Source: Pseudarthrobacter oxydans (lineage in GTDB: Bacteria > Actinomycetota > Actinomycetes > Actinomycetales > Micrococcaceae). Taken from it: a DNA stretch of 64,000 bases. Each line of letters begins with the position of its first letter. The first letter of the stretch is position 1. Shown here in pieces: positions 27,603-37,053 of the stretch. A model generated the notes under the pieces. The model worked only from the letters and a program-made list of their open reading frames with translations. It made no database searches and was not told where the DNA came from. The translations under genes and the position numbers were made by a program. The stretch lies in contig NZ_CP139438.1 of NCBI RefSeq assembly GCF_034258515.1, positions 3,720,001 through 3,784,000 on the forward strand, given 5' to 3'.

Positions 27603-28709
27603 ATGGACACGGCTCCCCAGACCCCGCCAGAGCATGCAGCAACACCCACAGACCACGGCGGGACGGACCACACCCAGCTCTACGGAAACCAGGTGTTCAG
27701 GTTTGCGCACCGGATTTCGGATGCCGTTAACACCGTTCGCATCCAGTTGGCCAAACGCTGGAAGTTCGTTCCCCAGACGATCGCCTACCAGGGCTATGGC
27801 TCAACCAGCATGGTGCGCGTGCTGGGACGGGTCCTCCTGACCCAGAAGCCGTCGCCGGGCAGCAAGGCAGAACATGCAGCCCGGAACGGCAACCAGAACG
27901 TCCGCGGCTGGCGCGCCTTCACCAGCGTGCCGTTGCAGTTCACCGACGTCGAAATCACCATCGGCGATGTTGTCACCCACGTCCGGGCTGACCGGGGCGG
28001 GCTGATTGACACCGAAGTGGATGTTCAGCTCACGCCCGGCTGGCACACTGCCGTCCTGCGGGGCGAAGGCACCGAACCTGTTGAGGCGAAGATCCGGGTC
28101 ATTGCCCCGGACGTAAAGTTCGGCATCGTTTCCGACATTGATGACACCGTGATGGTGACGGCCCTGCCCCGGCCTTTCCTGGCGCTGTGGAACACGTTCG
28201 TCCTGAGCGAGCGGGCCCGCATGGCCACGCCCGGCATGGCGGTCCTGCTGGACCGGCTGACCGTCGAACACCCGGACGCGCCGGTGATCTACCTGTCCAC
28301 GGGGCCGTGGAACGCCGCCCCCACCCTGGCCCGCTTCCTGACCCGGAACATGTACCCGTCCGGTGCCCTGCTCCTGACCGACTGGGGCCTGACCCAGGAC
28401 CGGTGGTTCCGCAGCGGCCAGGACCACAAGCACCGCAACCTGGAACGGCTCGCCAAGGAATTCCCTGACATGCGCTGGCTCCTGATCGGCGATAACGGCC
28501 AGCATGACGAAGCCATCTATTCCGAATTCGCGCAGGAGAACCCGGACAAGGTAGCCGCAATCGCCATCCGCCAGCTGTCCATCAGCGAATCGGTGTTCGC
28601 AGGCGGCCATTCGGAGGACGGGGACCACACGGCATCCCGGGTTCCGTGGATCTACTCACCCGACGGGGCGGGGATAGCCAAGCAGCTCGCCGCCCTGGAC
28701 CTGCTCTGA
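27603..28709 (+). CDS. App1 family protein (phosphatidate phosphatase APP1 catalytic domain)
   Basis: The 368-residue protein contains DIDDTVMVT near residue 181, the DxDxT phosphatase motif of the APP1 (DUF2183) domain, with YLSTGPWN and LIGDNGQHD as later HAD-like motifs. Yeast App1 removes phosphate from phosphatidate. The N-terminal 170 residues form a beta-rich domain also common in the bacterial relatives. No membrane segment is visible. It ends 7 bases from the convergent beta-glucosidase. Confidence 0.88.
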   Translation: MDTAPQTPPEHAATPTDHGGTDHTQLYGNQVFRFAHRISDAVNTVRIQLAKRWKFVPQTIAYQGYGSTSMVRVLGRVLLTQKPSPGSKAEHAARNGNQNVRGWRAFTSVPLQFTDVEITIGDVVTHVRADRGGLIDTEVDVQLTPGWHTAVLRGEGTEPVEAKIRVIAPDVKFGIVSDIDDTVMVTALPRPFLALWNTFVLSERARMATPGMAVLLDRLTVEHPDAPVIYLSTGPWNAAPTLARFLTRNMYPSGALLLTDWGLTQDRWFRSGQDHKHRNLERLAKEFPDMRWLLIGDNGQHDEAIYSEFAQENPDKVAAIAIRQLSISESVFAGGHSEDGDHTASRVPWIYSPDGAGIAKQLAALDLL

Positions 28710-28716
28710 ACCTGTC

Positions 28717-30297
28717 CTAGGCGCTGGCACCCAAAGCCGTGACGTCGTCGCCGTCCGGCGCATCAGCACCAACAACGTCGGTGCCTATGACCTCAACGTC
28801 AAAAGCGTCGGAAGCCATGGCCTCCGCGATTGCGGTACCCGCCGCCGCGGCGAGGTCGCGCTCCTCGACGAGTTCCTGGAGCCAGAAGTAGGAGGCTTTG
28901 GGCGTCCGCTCCAGGGTTTCGAAGTCCACGTGCAGGAGCCCGAAGGGCTGGTTGTAGCCGGCGGACCATTCGAAGTTGTCCATGAGCGACCAGACGTAAT
29001 AGCCGCGCAGGTCCACCTTTTCCGCCACTCCGCCCGGGGCTGTTGCCCTGAGGGCGGCCTCAAGGTGGTCGGAGAGGTACTTCAGCCTGCGCTCATCCGG
29101 GATGAACCTGGTGTTGGTGGACTTGTCCCGCACGATGATGTCCTCGAAGCTGGCGCCGCCCTCGGTGAGGATGACCGGCGGGAGGTTGGGGTACCGCTCG
29201 CCCATCTCCTTCAGGGCCACTGCCATGTATTCCGGCTTCACGGGCCAGCCGTAGGAGGTGATGTCCGCTTCCGGCCAGGTCTCCACATGGAAGGGTGTTC
29301 CGCCGTTGCCGGCCGCACTGAGGTCGCTGCCCATGGCCTCGGCCATGCTCGCCGGCACTGCACCGCCGCCCGGGCCAACAGCCACCTTGGTGGGCATGTA
29401 GTAGTTGAGCCCGTAGAAGTCCAGGGGCTGGGAGATGAGCTCCATGTCCTCCCCCGGGTGCTCGAACGAGCTGAAGAACTTGGCGGCCCGGATGAGGTCC
29501 GGATATTTTCCGGTCAGCACGGGATCGGCGTAGAGCCGGTTCTGGGCCAGGTCCATCAGCCCGGCGCTGACGTAGTCCAGCGGGTTGATGGAATTCGGGA
29601 CCATGGGCGAGTAGACGTTGGTCATGCCGATTTCGCCAGGCACCTTGGCGGCGCGCAGTGCCTGCACCGCCAGTCCGTGCCCCAGCAACTGGTGGTGGAC
29701 GGTGGGAAAGGCGGCCAGGAGCAGTTCCTTGCCGGGCGAATGCAGGCCGAGGGAGTAGCCGTTGGTGCTGACAGTCGCGGGTTCGTTGATGGTCACCCAT
29801 CTGGCCACCCTGTCACCGAATGCCTCTGCCAGGATGCCTGCGTACTCCCCCAGCCGGTAGGCGGTGTCGCGGTTCAGCCAGCCGCCGGCTTCGTCCAGGG
29901 CCAGCGGCGTGTCCCAGTGGTAGATGGTGGCCATGGGGGAAATGCCGTTGGCCAGCAGCTCGTCCAGGAGCCGGTCGTAGAAGTCCAGGCCCGCCTGGTT
30001 GGCCGGCCCGCGCCCGGTGGGCTGGATCCGCGGCCAGGCGAAGGAGAACCGGTAGGAGTCCACGCCCAGCTGCTTCATCAGGGCAACGTCCTGGGGCATG
30101 CGGTGGTAATGGTCGCAGGCCGTCACCGGGCTGTGGTTTTCGACGATGGCGCCGTCCTTGGCCGCAAAGACATCCCAGCCTGCCGGCCCGCGGCCATCCT
30201 CGTCCAGCGCGCCCTCGATCTGGAAGGCTGCGGTGGCAACGCCAAGCGTAAACCCGGGCGGGATGAGTGCGGCGAGGTCTTTGGCGGTGATGTGCAT
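28717..30297 (-). CDS. Glycoside hydrolase family 1 beta-glucosidase
   Basis: The 526-residue protein has the GH1 pattern: GVATAAFQIEGA near 19, WPRIQPTGRGP near 88, the acid/base Glu172 in TINEPA, and the nucleophile Glu379 in ILTEGGASFED. The usual motif is TENG; here the Asn is Gly, but the nucleophile is kept. A C-terminal 40-residue acidic extension is uncommon. It hydrolyses beta-glucosides or beta-galactosides in the cytoplasm. No sugar transporter is adjacent. Confidence 0.92.
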   Translation of the reverse strand: MHITAKDLAALIPPGFTLGVATAAFQIEGALDEDGRGPAGWDVFAAKDGAIVENHSPVTACDHYHRMPQDVALMKQLGVDSYRFSFAWPRIQPTGRGPANQAGLDFYDRLLDELLANGISPMATIYHWDTPLALDEAGGWLNRDTAYRLGEYAGILAEAFGDRVARWVTINEPATVSTNGYSLGLHSPGKELLLAAFPTVHHQLLGHGLAVQALRAAKVPGEIGMTNVYSPMVPNSINPLDYVSAGLMDLAQNRLYADPVLTGKYPDLIRAAKFFSSFEHPGEDMELISQPLDFYGLNYYMPTKVAVGPGGGAVPASMAEAMGSDLSAAGNGGTPFHVETWPEADITSYGWPVKPEYMAVALKEMGERYPNLPPVILTEGGASFEDIIVRDKSTNTRFIPDERRLKYLSDHLEAALRATAPGGVAEKVDLRGYYVWSLMDNFEWSAGYNQPFGLLHVDFETLERTPKASYFWLQELVEERDLAAAAGTAIAEAMASDAFDVEVIGTDVVGADAPDGDDVTALGASA

Positions 30298-30380
30298 CGG
30301 CGGGCCTTTTGTGACGGAGCGTGTGAGTACGTCTCAGGATGGCACAGCTGGGGGCAACTGACGAGCGGAACCAGCGGCCG

Positions 30381-30797
30381 CTACTGGGAACCGAACAGAA
30401 ACTCCTTGGCATGCGCCACGGCCTTGCGGAACGCGTCATTCCGGAGGGTCACCAGATGCTCCGATTCACCGTCGGCAGGTTCCAGGTAACCGGTGTAGCC
30501 GGGGCGCAATACCCAGATGTCCCCCGCGGGCGGAAGGTAGAAAACCCCGAAGGACCGCTGCTGCTTTTCATCGGCGGTCCAGACCGGCACAACGGCCAGG
30601 GCAGCGCCGGTGGCCGGATTGATCCACTGGGCACGGGGCAGCGGCTGCTCATGCGCCTCGGGGTCCAGGAAGGGGGCAGTGCCGGGACCCCATCGCTGTT
30701 CGAAGCGCTCGTGGAACGCCGGGATCAGGGGTGAGTCGTAGCGGCGCCATTCGCTCATTCGGTTCTCCGCCTCCTCGCGGTTGTCGTTGTACTCCAT
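30381..30797 (-). CDS. Conserved hypothetical protein in the heat-shock operon
   Basis: The product is a 138-residue (or 125-residue, from ATG 30758) soluble protein with central beta-rich stretches VPVWTADEKQQRSFGVFYLPP and WVLRPGYTGYLEP. ATG 30758 has GGAG at six bases and may be the true start. It follows the J-domain gene by 10 bases, so it belongs to the Hsp20/J-domain transcript. No family recognised. Confidence 0.65.
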   Translation of the reverse strand: MEYNDNREEAENRMSEWRRYDSPLIPAFHERFEQRWGPGTAPFLDPEAHEQPLPRAQWINPATGAALAVVPVWTADEKQQRSFGVFYLPPAGDIWVLRPGYTGYLEPADGESEHLVTLRNDAFRKAVAHAKEFLFGSQ

Positions 30798-30807
30798 CAG
30801 CCCTGCG

Positions 30808-31131
30808 TCAGGCCCAGGGCCCGCTCTCCCACCGCACCGGGGTGACCCTGATGGCGGGTCCGGAAGAACCGGCCTGGCTGCGCACCTTGCGGACGGGGAT
30901 GGCCTGGGCAGCGGCTGCTGCCCGTTGCTGGTCATAGGCGGCACGCCGTTGCGGATCGCGCAGTACATTGAACGCCTGCATGATCTCCAGGAGCTCCCCC
31001 TGCGGGGTGGCCCCGCCGTCGACGTCCGGATGGTGGCTGCGCATGAGTGCCCGGTAGGCGCGGGAAATCTCCTGTTGGGTGGCGTGTGGCTGGACCCGCA
31101 GGATTGCGTAGTAGTCGGGGGTGTTCGTCAT
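30808..31131 (-). CDS. J-domain protein (short DnaJ-like co-chaperone)
   Basis: The 107-residue protein carries a J domain at residues 6-70 with the HPD motif (SHHPDVDGG) that activates DnaK ATPase. It lacks the Gly/Phe region, zinc finger and client-binding domain of DnaJ; a basic/Pro tail follows. ATG 31131 gives MTNTPDYYAIL, the normal J-domain start. It is the second gene of an Hsp20 operon and is separated from hsp20 by a strong hairpin. Confidence 0.88.
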   Translation of the reverse strand: MTNTPDYYAILRVQPHATQQEISRAYRALMRSHHPDVDGGATPQGELLEIMQAFNVLRDPQRRAAYDQQRAAAAAQAIPVRKVRSQAGSSGPAIRVTPVRWESGPWA

Positions 31132-31145
31132 GTGCTGCCCTGTTC

Positions 31146-31180
31146 CGGGCACGGGCAACGCCAAGGGTTGCCCGTGCCCG
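31146..31180. terminator. Hairpin between hsp20 and the J-domain gene
   Basis: CGGGCACGGGCAAC and its exact complement form a 14-bp stem with a 7-base loop inside the 59-base gap. Without a T-run it more likely tunes downstream expression or stabilises the hsp20 message than fully terminates. Confidence 0.6.
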
Positions 31181-31190
31181 CCGCCCGTGG

Positions 31191-31619
31191 CTAGGTTCCG
31201 ATCTCGTGCTTCTCGCTATGCTGTGTCTGGATCTCGATCTTGCGCGGCTTCGCTTGCTCTGCCACCGGGATCCGCAGGGTCAGGACGCCCTGGTCGTAGC
31301 TGGCCTTGATGTTGTCAGTGTCCAGGGTGTCGCCGAGGATCAACTGCCGGCTGAAGACACCGCGGGGGCGCTCGGAAGCCACCAATTCCACATTGGGCTG
31401 CGTGGGGTCCTTGCGCTCCGCCCGGACCGTGAGGACGTTGCGTTCAACGTTCAGGTCCAGTGAATCAATCTTCACGCCGGGAAGGTCGAACGCCACCACA
31501 AACTCGCCGTCCTCCTGCCAGGCGTCCATCGGCATGGCAGCCGGGCGGGCGGCGGTCCCAAAGACCTGCTGCGTGAGCCGGTCCAACTCACGGAACGGGT
31601 CCGTGCGCATCAACATCAT
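31191..31619 (-). CDS. Hsp20/alpha-crystallin small heat-shock protein
   Basis: The 142-residue protein has an alpha-crystallin domain (about 38-125) ending in [20 protein letters not shown], which contains the GVL motif and an I-x-I-like tail. It holds unfolding proteins in a refoldable state in the cytoplasm. The first gene of the leftward heat-shock unit, divergent from the MerR/HspR-like regulator across a 134-base gap with a 9-bp-arm inverted repeat. Confidence 0.92.
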   Translation of the reverse strand: MMLMRTDPFRELDRLTQQVFGTAARPAAMPMDAWQEDGEFVVAFDLPGVKIDSLDLNVERNVLTVRAERKDPTQPNVELVASERPRGVFSRQLILGDTLDTDNIKASYDQGVLTLRIPVAEQAKPRKIEIQTQHSEKHEIGT

Positions 31620-31657
31620 TTCCCACTCCTTCAGCTCTGTAGGTGTTTATCCGTGTC

Positions 31658-31691
31658 ATATCCATCCTCCGTAATCTATGGTGATGGATAT
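31658..31691. promoter_or_regulatory. Inverted repeat operator between hsp20 and MerR gene
   Basis: ATATCCATC and GATGGATAT form perfect 9-bp arms with a 16-base spacer in the divergent gap. It does not look like the HspR HAIR box (CTTGAGT-N7-ACTCAAG). It is the best operator candidate for the adjacent MerR-type protein. Confidence 0.55.
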
Positions 31692-31753
31692 AGATTTTTT
31701 ATAGCACTCGTGGGAAACTGAGGCAAGGCTACCGGACGGATTTTGGAGAACTT

Positions 31754-32077
31754 ATGGCATCGCAGGAAACCGGGCGGCCGCCCGGCCCCAATGGCAGCAA
31801 CCGCGCGCTGTACGCCATCTCCGTTGCGGCCAAGCTGGCGGGAACCGGCCAGCAGAACATCCGGCTCTACGAGACCAAGGGCCTGCTGACCCCGTCGCGG
31901 ACGTCCGGCGGAACACGGCAGTACAGTGACGACGACATCGCCGTCCTGCTGCGGATCGGCGAACTGCTTGAACAGGGCCTTAACCTCGCAGGCGTGGCCA
32001 AAGTACTGGAACTTGAGGCCGCCAACGTCAAGCTGCACCGGGCGCTGAAGCGTGCCCGGTCGCGGCCGCCGGGCTAG
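31754..32077 (+). CDS. MerR family regulator, HspR-like
   Basis: The 107-residue protein has the MerR helix-turn-helix and wing (about 20-90) with YAISVAAKLAGTGQQNIRLYETKGLL and the typical GGTRQYSDDD. The rest is short, as in HspR, rather than a metal- or drug-binding tail. The N-terminal 16 residues are Pro/Gly-rich. HspR proteins repress heat-shock genes with DnaK as co-repressor. Divergence from hsp20 supports this role. Confidence 0.85.
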   Translation: MASQETGRPPGPNGSNRALYAISVAAKLAGTGQQNIRLYETKGLLTPSRTSGGTRQYSDDDIAVLLRIGELLEQGLNLAGVAKVLELEAANVKLHRALKRARSRPPG

Positions 32078-32089
32078 GGCGGTTCCGGC

Positions 32090-32893
32090 TTAGTCCTTGG
32101 GCGAATCGGCCTTGGACAGTTCCCCGGTGATCCGCTCCCCCGGGATCCGGGCCGTGCGCCAGGTGTCCAGGGCTATGACCCCGCCGAGGATGATCAGTGA
32201 AAGGGACAACGACGCGAGGGCGTCGCTGAGCCAGTGGTACCCCAGGTACAGCCGGCTTACCGCCGCAAGGAAGATACCAATCCCCGCCCCCACGAAACCC
32301 AGGACGGCGGCGCGGGGATTGCGGCGCCGGGAGAAGATCAGGAAGGCCCCCACCAGGAGGAAGTCGCAGGCTCCCAGGACATGCCCTGAGGGGAACGAGA
32401 AGGTGTGGTCGATCCCGAACAGCATCTGCTCCACGGGCGGCCGCGAGCGCCGCACGATCTGGAGGATGATCTGGGAAACGATCACCCCGGTGATCATCGC
32501 GGACGCCAGCAGGATGGGGCGCCAGGCATGCTTCGCCGCGAACCCCCACGCCAGGATCACCACCAGGACGATGATGGGCAGGGCAATCGGGCCGAAGACC
32601 ACAGCCAGGAAAATCATGATGACTGTCAGCGTCTGTGACCTCAGCCCGAGCAGCCAATCGCGGACGGGCACGTCGGCTGCGGACAGGCCATCGGCCTGCA
32701 GCACGCTGACCAGGGTGGCAATGAACAGAAGGGTTCCCGCCGTCGCCAGGATAATGGCTGCCCGGTACAGCCCGCGCCGGTCGGCCGGATCCAGGTAGCG
32801 TTCCTCAACCACGAACTTGTCGTGGAAGGCACGCCACTTGCCGGTACGATGCTTGGTTCCCGAGCCTGCTGATCCCTGTTGTCCCACTGTCAT
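32090..32893 (-). CDS. PAP2 family phosphatase, integral membrane
   Basis: The 267-residue protein has about six membrane segments and the three acid-phosphatase motifs: RRSRPP near 157, FPSGH near 172, and SRLYLGYHWLSD near 218 with the catalytic His and Asp. It removes phosphate from a lipid substrate such as phosphatidate or undecaprenyl pyrophosphate on the outer face. It is convergent with the MerR gene, 12 bases apart. The lipid substrate is not readable. Confidence 0.88.
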   Translation of the reverse strand: MTVGQQGSAGSGTKHRTGKWRAFHDKFVVEERYLDPADRRGLYRAAIILATAGTLLFIATLVSVLQADGLSAADVPVRDWLLGLRSQTLTVIMIFLAVVFGPIALPIIVLVVILAWGFAAKHAWRPILLASAMITGVIVSQIILQIVRRSRPPVEQMLFGIDHTFSFPSGHVLGACDFLLVGAFLIFSRRRNPRAAVLGFVGAGIGIFLAAVSRLYLGYHWLSDALASLSLSLIILGGVIALDTWRTARIPGERITGELSKADSPKD

Positions 32894-33030
32894 ACCCGTC
32901 CCTGCGCCGTGAAGTTTAACCTAGGGTGAAGATTATCCCGCACGGGCCGCGTTGGCGCCGTTTGCCCGCATTTTCCATGCAGTGACGCCCTGCCGGCCAT
33001 CCACCGCCAGACCCGGGGTAGCCTGTCTGC

Positions 33031-34143
33031 ATGGGTGCCATGAACGAACTGATTGACGCGCCTGCCGTGAATTCCGTTGCCGCCATCCTGGCGGAATCCG
33101 CTCCGAATGTGCAGTGGGACAGCACGGCAGCCGCCGCCCACCTGCTGAGCGACCTCAACCTGCGCGCCAGGACTGACCTGGTGGCCCAGGCATTGCAGGC
33201 TGACATTGGAAAAGTCCCGGGGGCGGGATATCCGACGGCGGCGGGCAGCTTCCGCGCCGCACTTGGGTTCGAGGAGTTCACGGGCTGGATCTTGTGGCCG
33301 GTTTCGGAAGCTGCCGCCGCACTTGCCGTCGCTTCCGGCTCCGGCAGGGACTTCGACGACGCCATGGCCCTGCTGGCGGAACTGACGCCCAGGCTTACCG
33401 GTGAGTTCGCCATTCGCCGCCTCCTCCGCCAGGACCCGGACCGGGCGCTGGCCATCATCCAGGCGTGGACCTCCCATCCGGATGAGCATGTCCGCCGCCT
33501 GGCCAGCGAGGGAACCCGCCCTTATTTGCCGTGGGCAGTTCGGATCCCCGCCCTCGTCCAGCGGCCGGAAGCCACCCTTCCCATCCTCAGTTCCCTGTAC
33601 CGCGACCCGTCCGAATACGTGCGGCGGTCCGTTGCCAACCACCTGAACGATCTTGCCCGGCACGCGCCTTCGGCCGTGGTGGCCACCGCCCGGGAGTGGC
33701 TCTCCGCGGCTGATGCCAACACGGGACGGGTGGTCCGCCACGGCCTCCGCACGCTCGTCAAGAAGGGGCATCCTGGCGCCCTGGCGCTCCTGGGCTTCAC
33801 GCCGGCGCAGGTAGCGGTGGCCGGGCCCCGCCTTGACCGGAAGATCCTGAGGGTGCCCGGCGAACTGACGTTTTCATTCGACATCACCAACACAGGCAGG
33901 GCGGATGTGGCCCTGGCGGTGGACTACCTCATCCACTACCGCAAGGCGAACGGCAGCCAGTCGGCCAAGGTTTTCAAGGCCTCAACCCTCACCCTTGCAC
34001 CAGGCGAGTGCAGGAGCCTGTCCAAACGCCACGCCTTCCGGCAGATGACCACCAGGGTGCACCATCCCGGCATGCACGCCCTGGAACTCCAAGTCAACGG
34101 CGCCGTGCACGGGCACGCGGAGTTCGTGCTCGAAACCGCTTAG
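33031..34143 (+). CDS. DNA alkylation repair protein (AlkD-like HEAT repeat)
   Basis: The 370-residue protein has HEAT-like helices between about 40 and 260 (HPDEHVRRLASEGTRPYLPW, DPSEYVRRSVANHLNDLA), as in the AlkD/COG4335 glycosylase family that removes N3- and N7-alkylated bases. A beta-rich C-terminal domain follows (about 275-370). The stop overlaps the convergent peptidase gene stop by 4 bases. Catalytic residues are not firmly assigned here, so repair activity is an inference from the family. Confidence 0.82.
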   Translation: MGAMNELIDAPAVNSVAAILAESAPNVQWDSTAAAAHLLSDLNLRARTDLVAQALQADIGKVPGAGYPTAAGSFRAALGFEEFTGWILWPVSEAAAALAVASGSGRDFDDAMALLAELTPRLTGEFAIRRLLRQDPDRALAIIQAWTSHPDEHVRRLASEGTRPYLPWAVRIPALVQRPEATLPILSSLYRDPSEYVRRSVANHLNDLARHAPSAVVATAREWLSAADANTGRVVRHGLRTLVKKGHPGALALLGFTPAQVAVAGPRLDRKILRVPGELTFSFDITNTGRADVALAVDYLIHYRKANGSQSAKVFKASTLTLAPGECRSLSKRHAFRQMTTRVHHPGMHALELQVNGAVHGHAEFVLETA

Positions 34144-35972
34144 TAGGAACCGGTGGTGAACTGCCAGGTGCGGCCGGTGAGCTGGTTGCCAGCAAGGTCC
34201 CGGACCGCCGTTCCGCCGCCGGTGACCGTCACGGTGTACTTGGTTTTGGCGGCCAGCGGCTGCGAGGGATCCAGGATCCACTGGTTGGTGGTGCCGTTCC
34301 GGAACACGTTGGCCGGAACCTGGGCGCCGGTGGCGGCATTCTTCACGGTAAACGTGGTTCCGTTGACGCCCTGGACCGCTTCGCTGAAAGTGACGCTGAC
34401 GTTGTTGCCACGGCGCACCAGCAAGGCGTTGCTGCCGGGCGTGTACCCGGTGATGGCGGGCGCGGGGCCGGTGAGGAAGCTCCAGCTGACGGAGGCAAGC
34501 GGGGTGCCGGCGCTGTCCCGAATGGCGGACGTACCGCCCACCAGCGTGGCCGTGAATGTGGTGTCGGCGGCAAGTCCGGCCGCGGGGTCCAGGGTTGCCG
34601 TACGGGTGGTCGCGTTGTAGGAGACGGCGGCGGGGATGGTGGCGCCGGCGGAGTTCCTGAGCACGAAAGTCCCGCCGGTGACGCCCTGGACGGCGGTGCT
34701 GAAGGGGGCAGTGACGTTGGTTCCTGCCGCGACGGCAGTGGCATTCGCGGCAGGCGTCACGGCTGTCACCGTGGGAGCGGGGGCAGGGGCCGGAGCAGGT
34801 GCGGGAGCAGGAGCGGCCGCAGCAGAGTACAGCAGGCGGTTGGGCGTGCCGCTGGTGGCCCCCGCCACCACCCCTGCCGTGGCGTTGGAGGTGAGCGCGC
34901 CGGAGACCTGGGCAGGGGTTAGTGCCGGGTTCTGGGAGAGCAGGACGGCTGCTGCCCCGGCCACGTGCGGTGCGGCCATTGAGGTGCCGGACATTGACGC
35001 GGTGGCGGTGGAAGACGTGTGGTACGCCGAGCTGATGCCCACGCCCGGTGCGTAGAGGTCCACGCAGGAACCGAAGTTGGAGAAGGATGCCTGCCGGTCG
35101 GCGGAGTCGCTGGCAGCCACTGTCACCGCCGCCGGGACCCGTGCCGGCGAACTGCCGCACGCGTCCACGGCGGAGTTGCCGGCGGCAACCACGGCGGTAA
35201 CGCCGTCGTTCACCACGGACTGGATGGCAGTGTCCACGGCTGAACTGGCGGCGCCGCCCAGGCTGAGGTTCACCACCGCCGGAGCCCCTGCTGCGTGGTT
35301 CGCTGCCACCCAGTCCAGGCCTGCCACTACATCCGAGTTGTAGCCGGATCCGTTGCAGTCCAGCACCCGGACGGGAACGATCGTGGCGCTCTTGGCCACT
35401 CCGTAGGTGGTCCCGGCAACGGTTCCGGCAACATGCGTGCCGTGGCCGTTGCAGTCGCTGGAGCCCCTTCCGTCAGCCACGGCGGTCCAGCCGGAGGTGA
35501 TCCGCCCGGCGAACTCGGTGTGCGAGGCCAGGACGCCGGTGTCCACCACGTATGCGGTCACGCCCGTTCCCGAGGACGCCCAGGAGTAGGAGCCGGAAAG
35601 CGGCAGCGGCCTCTGGTCCACCCGGTCCAGGCCCCACGGCGCGGGCTGCTGGGTATCGGAGATGCCCACCAGGGCGTCGGCTTCAACGGACACCACCCGG
35701 CCGGACTTCGCGAGCGCCGCCGCCTGGGCAGGGCTGGCGGTGACCAGGGCGCCGCGGATGGCGTGGGTGAAGGTCCGGCCGACGGCGAGGCCCTGGGCCC
35801 GCAGCCCGGCCGCCTCGGCGGCTACGTCGGTACCGGGCGCGTACTGGACGATGTAGCGCCCGGTAGCTCCGGGATCAGCCGGCGCAACGGCAGCGGCGGG
35901 AAGGGCGGCGGCGGACAGGACTGCTGAGACCAGCACTGCGGCGGCGGGCAGCGCAAAGAATGGAGTGCGAAT
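34140..35972 (-). CDS. Secreted S8 family serine peptidase (subtilase) with Ig-like domains
   Basis: The protein has a signal peptide, an Inhibitor_I9 propeptide (about 30-105), and a subtilisin domain with catalytic Asp in [10 protein letters not shown], His in GHGTHVAGT and Ser in GTSMAAPH. An Ala-Pro linker follows, then two SbsA-type Ig-like domains near the C-terminus, each with a TAVQGV/EAVQGV block. It cleaves proteins outside the cell. The start is unusual: an ATT at 35972 follows GAGGA by 7 bases and yields an ideal signal peptide ([14 protein letters not shown]), whereas GTG 35936 removes the basic n-region. A sequencing change of ATG to ATT is also possible. Confidence 0.88.
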   Translation of the reverse strand: MRTPFFALPAAAVLVSAVLSAAALPAAAVAPADPGATGRYIVQYAPGTDVAAEAAGLRAQGLAVGRTFTHAIRGALVTASPAQAAALAKSGRVVSVEADALVGISDTQQPAPWGLDRVDQRPLPLSGSYSWASSGTGVTAYVVDTGVLASHTEFAGRITSGWTAVADGRGSSDCNGHGTHVAGTVAGTTYGVAKSATIVPVRVLDCNGSGYNSDVVAGLDWVAANHAAGAPAVVNLSLGGAASSAVDTAIQSVVNDGVTAVVAAGNSAVDACGSSPARVPAAVTVAASDSADRQASFSNFGSCVDLYAPGVGISSAYHTSSTATASMSGTSMAAPHVAGAAAVLLSQNPALTPAQVSGALTSNATAGVVAGATSGTPNRLLYSAAAAPAPAPAPAPAPAPTVTAVTPAANATAVAAGTNVTAPFSTAVQGVTGGTFVLRNSAGATIPAAVSYNATTRTATLDPAAGLAADTTFTATLVGGTSAIRDSAGTPLASVSWSFLTGPAPAITGYTPGSNALLVRRGNNVSVTFSEAVQGVNGTTFTVKNAATGAQVPANVFRNGTTNQWILDPSQPLAAKTKYTVTVTGGGTAVRDLAGNQLTGRTWQFTTGSY

Positions 35973-36120
35973 TTTGGGGTCCTCGTTCGGCGTTTTCGGG
36001 CTGCGTGGACAGGGGTTTGTGTCCCCGCCCTACCAAAAGAATAGGAGCCCGCAACGCACCGCGACGTGGTCCTTGCGGGATCCTTCGGCAACCCTTGGCG
36101 ATTCCTGAGCCCGGGCCGGT

Positions 36121-36996
36121 TCAGCCGGTTTTGGCACCGCCGACACTGGGGGAAACGTGCGTCCGCCACGTGTGTTCCGGCTCGAATCCCAGCAGCCGCC
36201 GCGCCTTGTCGATGGACAGCATGGTCTCGTGTTCGCCCAGGTCCTTGACCACCCTGACCCCCGGGAAAACTTCCGCGGCAAGGCTTGCACTTGAGCGGCT
36301 CATGACAGTGTCCGCGTTGGCGATGATGAAGGCCTCGAATCCCGGCTTCCCGTTCTCCAGTGCCCGGGCCACCGCCTGGGCGCCGTCCCGGCCGTCGATG
36401 TATCCCCAGAGGTTCCATTTCCGGAGTGTCGCGTCCGAGTCGAAGGACGGAAACCTCTCGTAGTCCGCCACGTCCATGACGTTGGAAAACCGCAGCCCCA
36501 CAATGCTCAGCTCCGGATCCCAGCGGGTCAGCTCCACCGCCATCTGCTCCTCCAGGTGCTTCACCAGGGAGTAGGTGCTTTCAGGCCGGGCGGGGTATTC
36601 CTCATCCACCGGAATGTACGGCGGGTCGACGTCGAACGGCAGTCCCAGCACGGTCTCGCTGGAGGCGTACACCACCTTCTTGATGCCGGCCCTGCGTGCC
36701 GCCTGGAACACGTTGTAGGTGGAAAGCATGTTGTTCTCGAACGTGGCGGCGTCAGGAATGATGCCCGGGGCAGGGATGGCGCCAAGGTGCACCACGGCGT
36801 CGAAACCTTCGTGCCTGTCATCCAGCCCCAGCAGGACATCCAGGACCTGGCCGTAGTTCCTCAGGTCCACCACCACCAGGCCGGGGCTGCGGCTGCCCTC
36901 ACGGTCCAGGTTGAGGACCTGGTGGCCGTCCTCCGTGAGCCTGCGGACCACGTGCCGCCCGAGTTTTCCGCTACCGCCGGTTACCGCAATTCTCAT
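36121..36996 (-). CDS. NAD-dependent epimerase/dehydratase (extended SDR)
   Basis: The 291-residue protein has TGGSGKLGRHV (NAD-binding GxxGxxG) at residues 6-16, and YSLVKHLEE at about 142 holding the catalytic Tyr-xxx-Lys; YASSETVLG supplies the catalytic Ser/Thr. It is like UDP-sugar epimerases or uronate dehydrogenases. The substrate is unknown. The gene is leftward, between the subtilase start region and adenylate kinase. Confidence 0.85.
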   Translation of the reverse strand: MRIAVTGGSGKLGRHVVRRLTEDGHQVLNLDREGSRSPGLVVVDLRNYGQVLDVLLGLDDRHEGFDAVVHLGAIPAPGIIPDAATFENNMLSTYNVFQAARRAGIKKVVYASSETVLGLPFDVDPPYIPVDEEYPARPESTYSLVKHLEEQMAVELTRWDPELSIVGLRFSNVMDVADYERFPSFDSDATLRKWNLWGYIDGRDGAQAVARALENGKPGFEAFIIANADTVMSRSSASLAAEVFPGVRVVKDLGEHETMLSIDKARRLLGFEPEHTWRTHVSPSVGGAKTG

Positions 36997-37053
36997 CAGG
37001 TTTCCTTCATGTTTGTGGCTTTGCGCCAGGTTAGCCGCCAGGTCGGTCGGGGG

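Noticed and set aside
26720..27673. Extension of the GH15 reading frame to 27673
   Set aside because: It runs antisense to the well-supported DUF72 gene and precedes the standard GH15 N-terminus (MARIEDYAVVGD).
31620..31753. HAIR box for HspR
   Set aside because: CTTGAGT-N7-ACTCAAG is not present; a different inverted repeat is.
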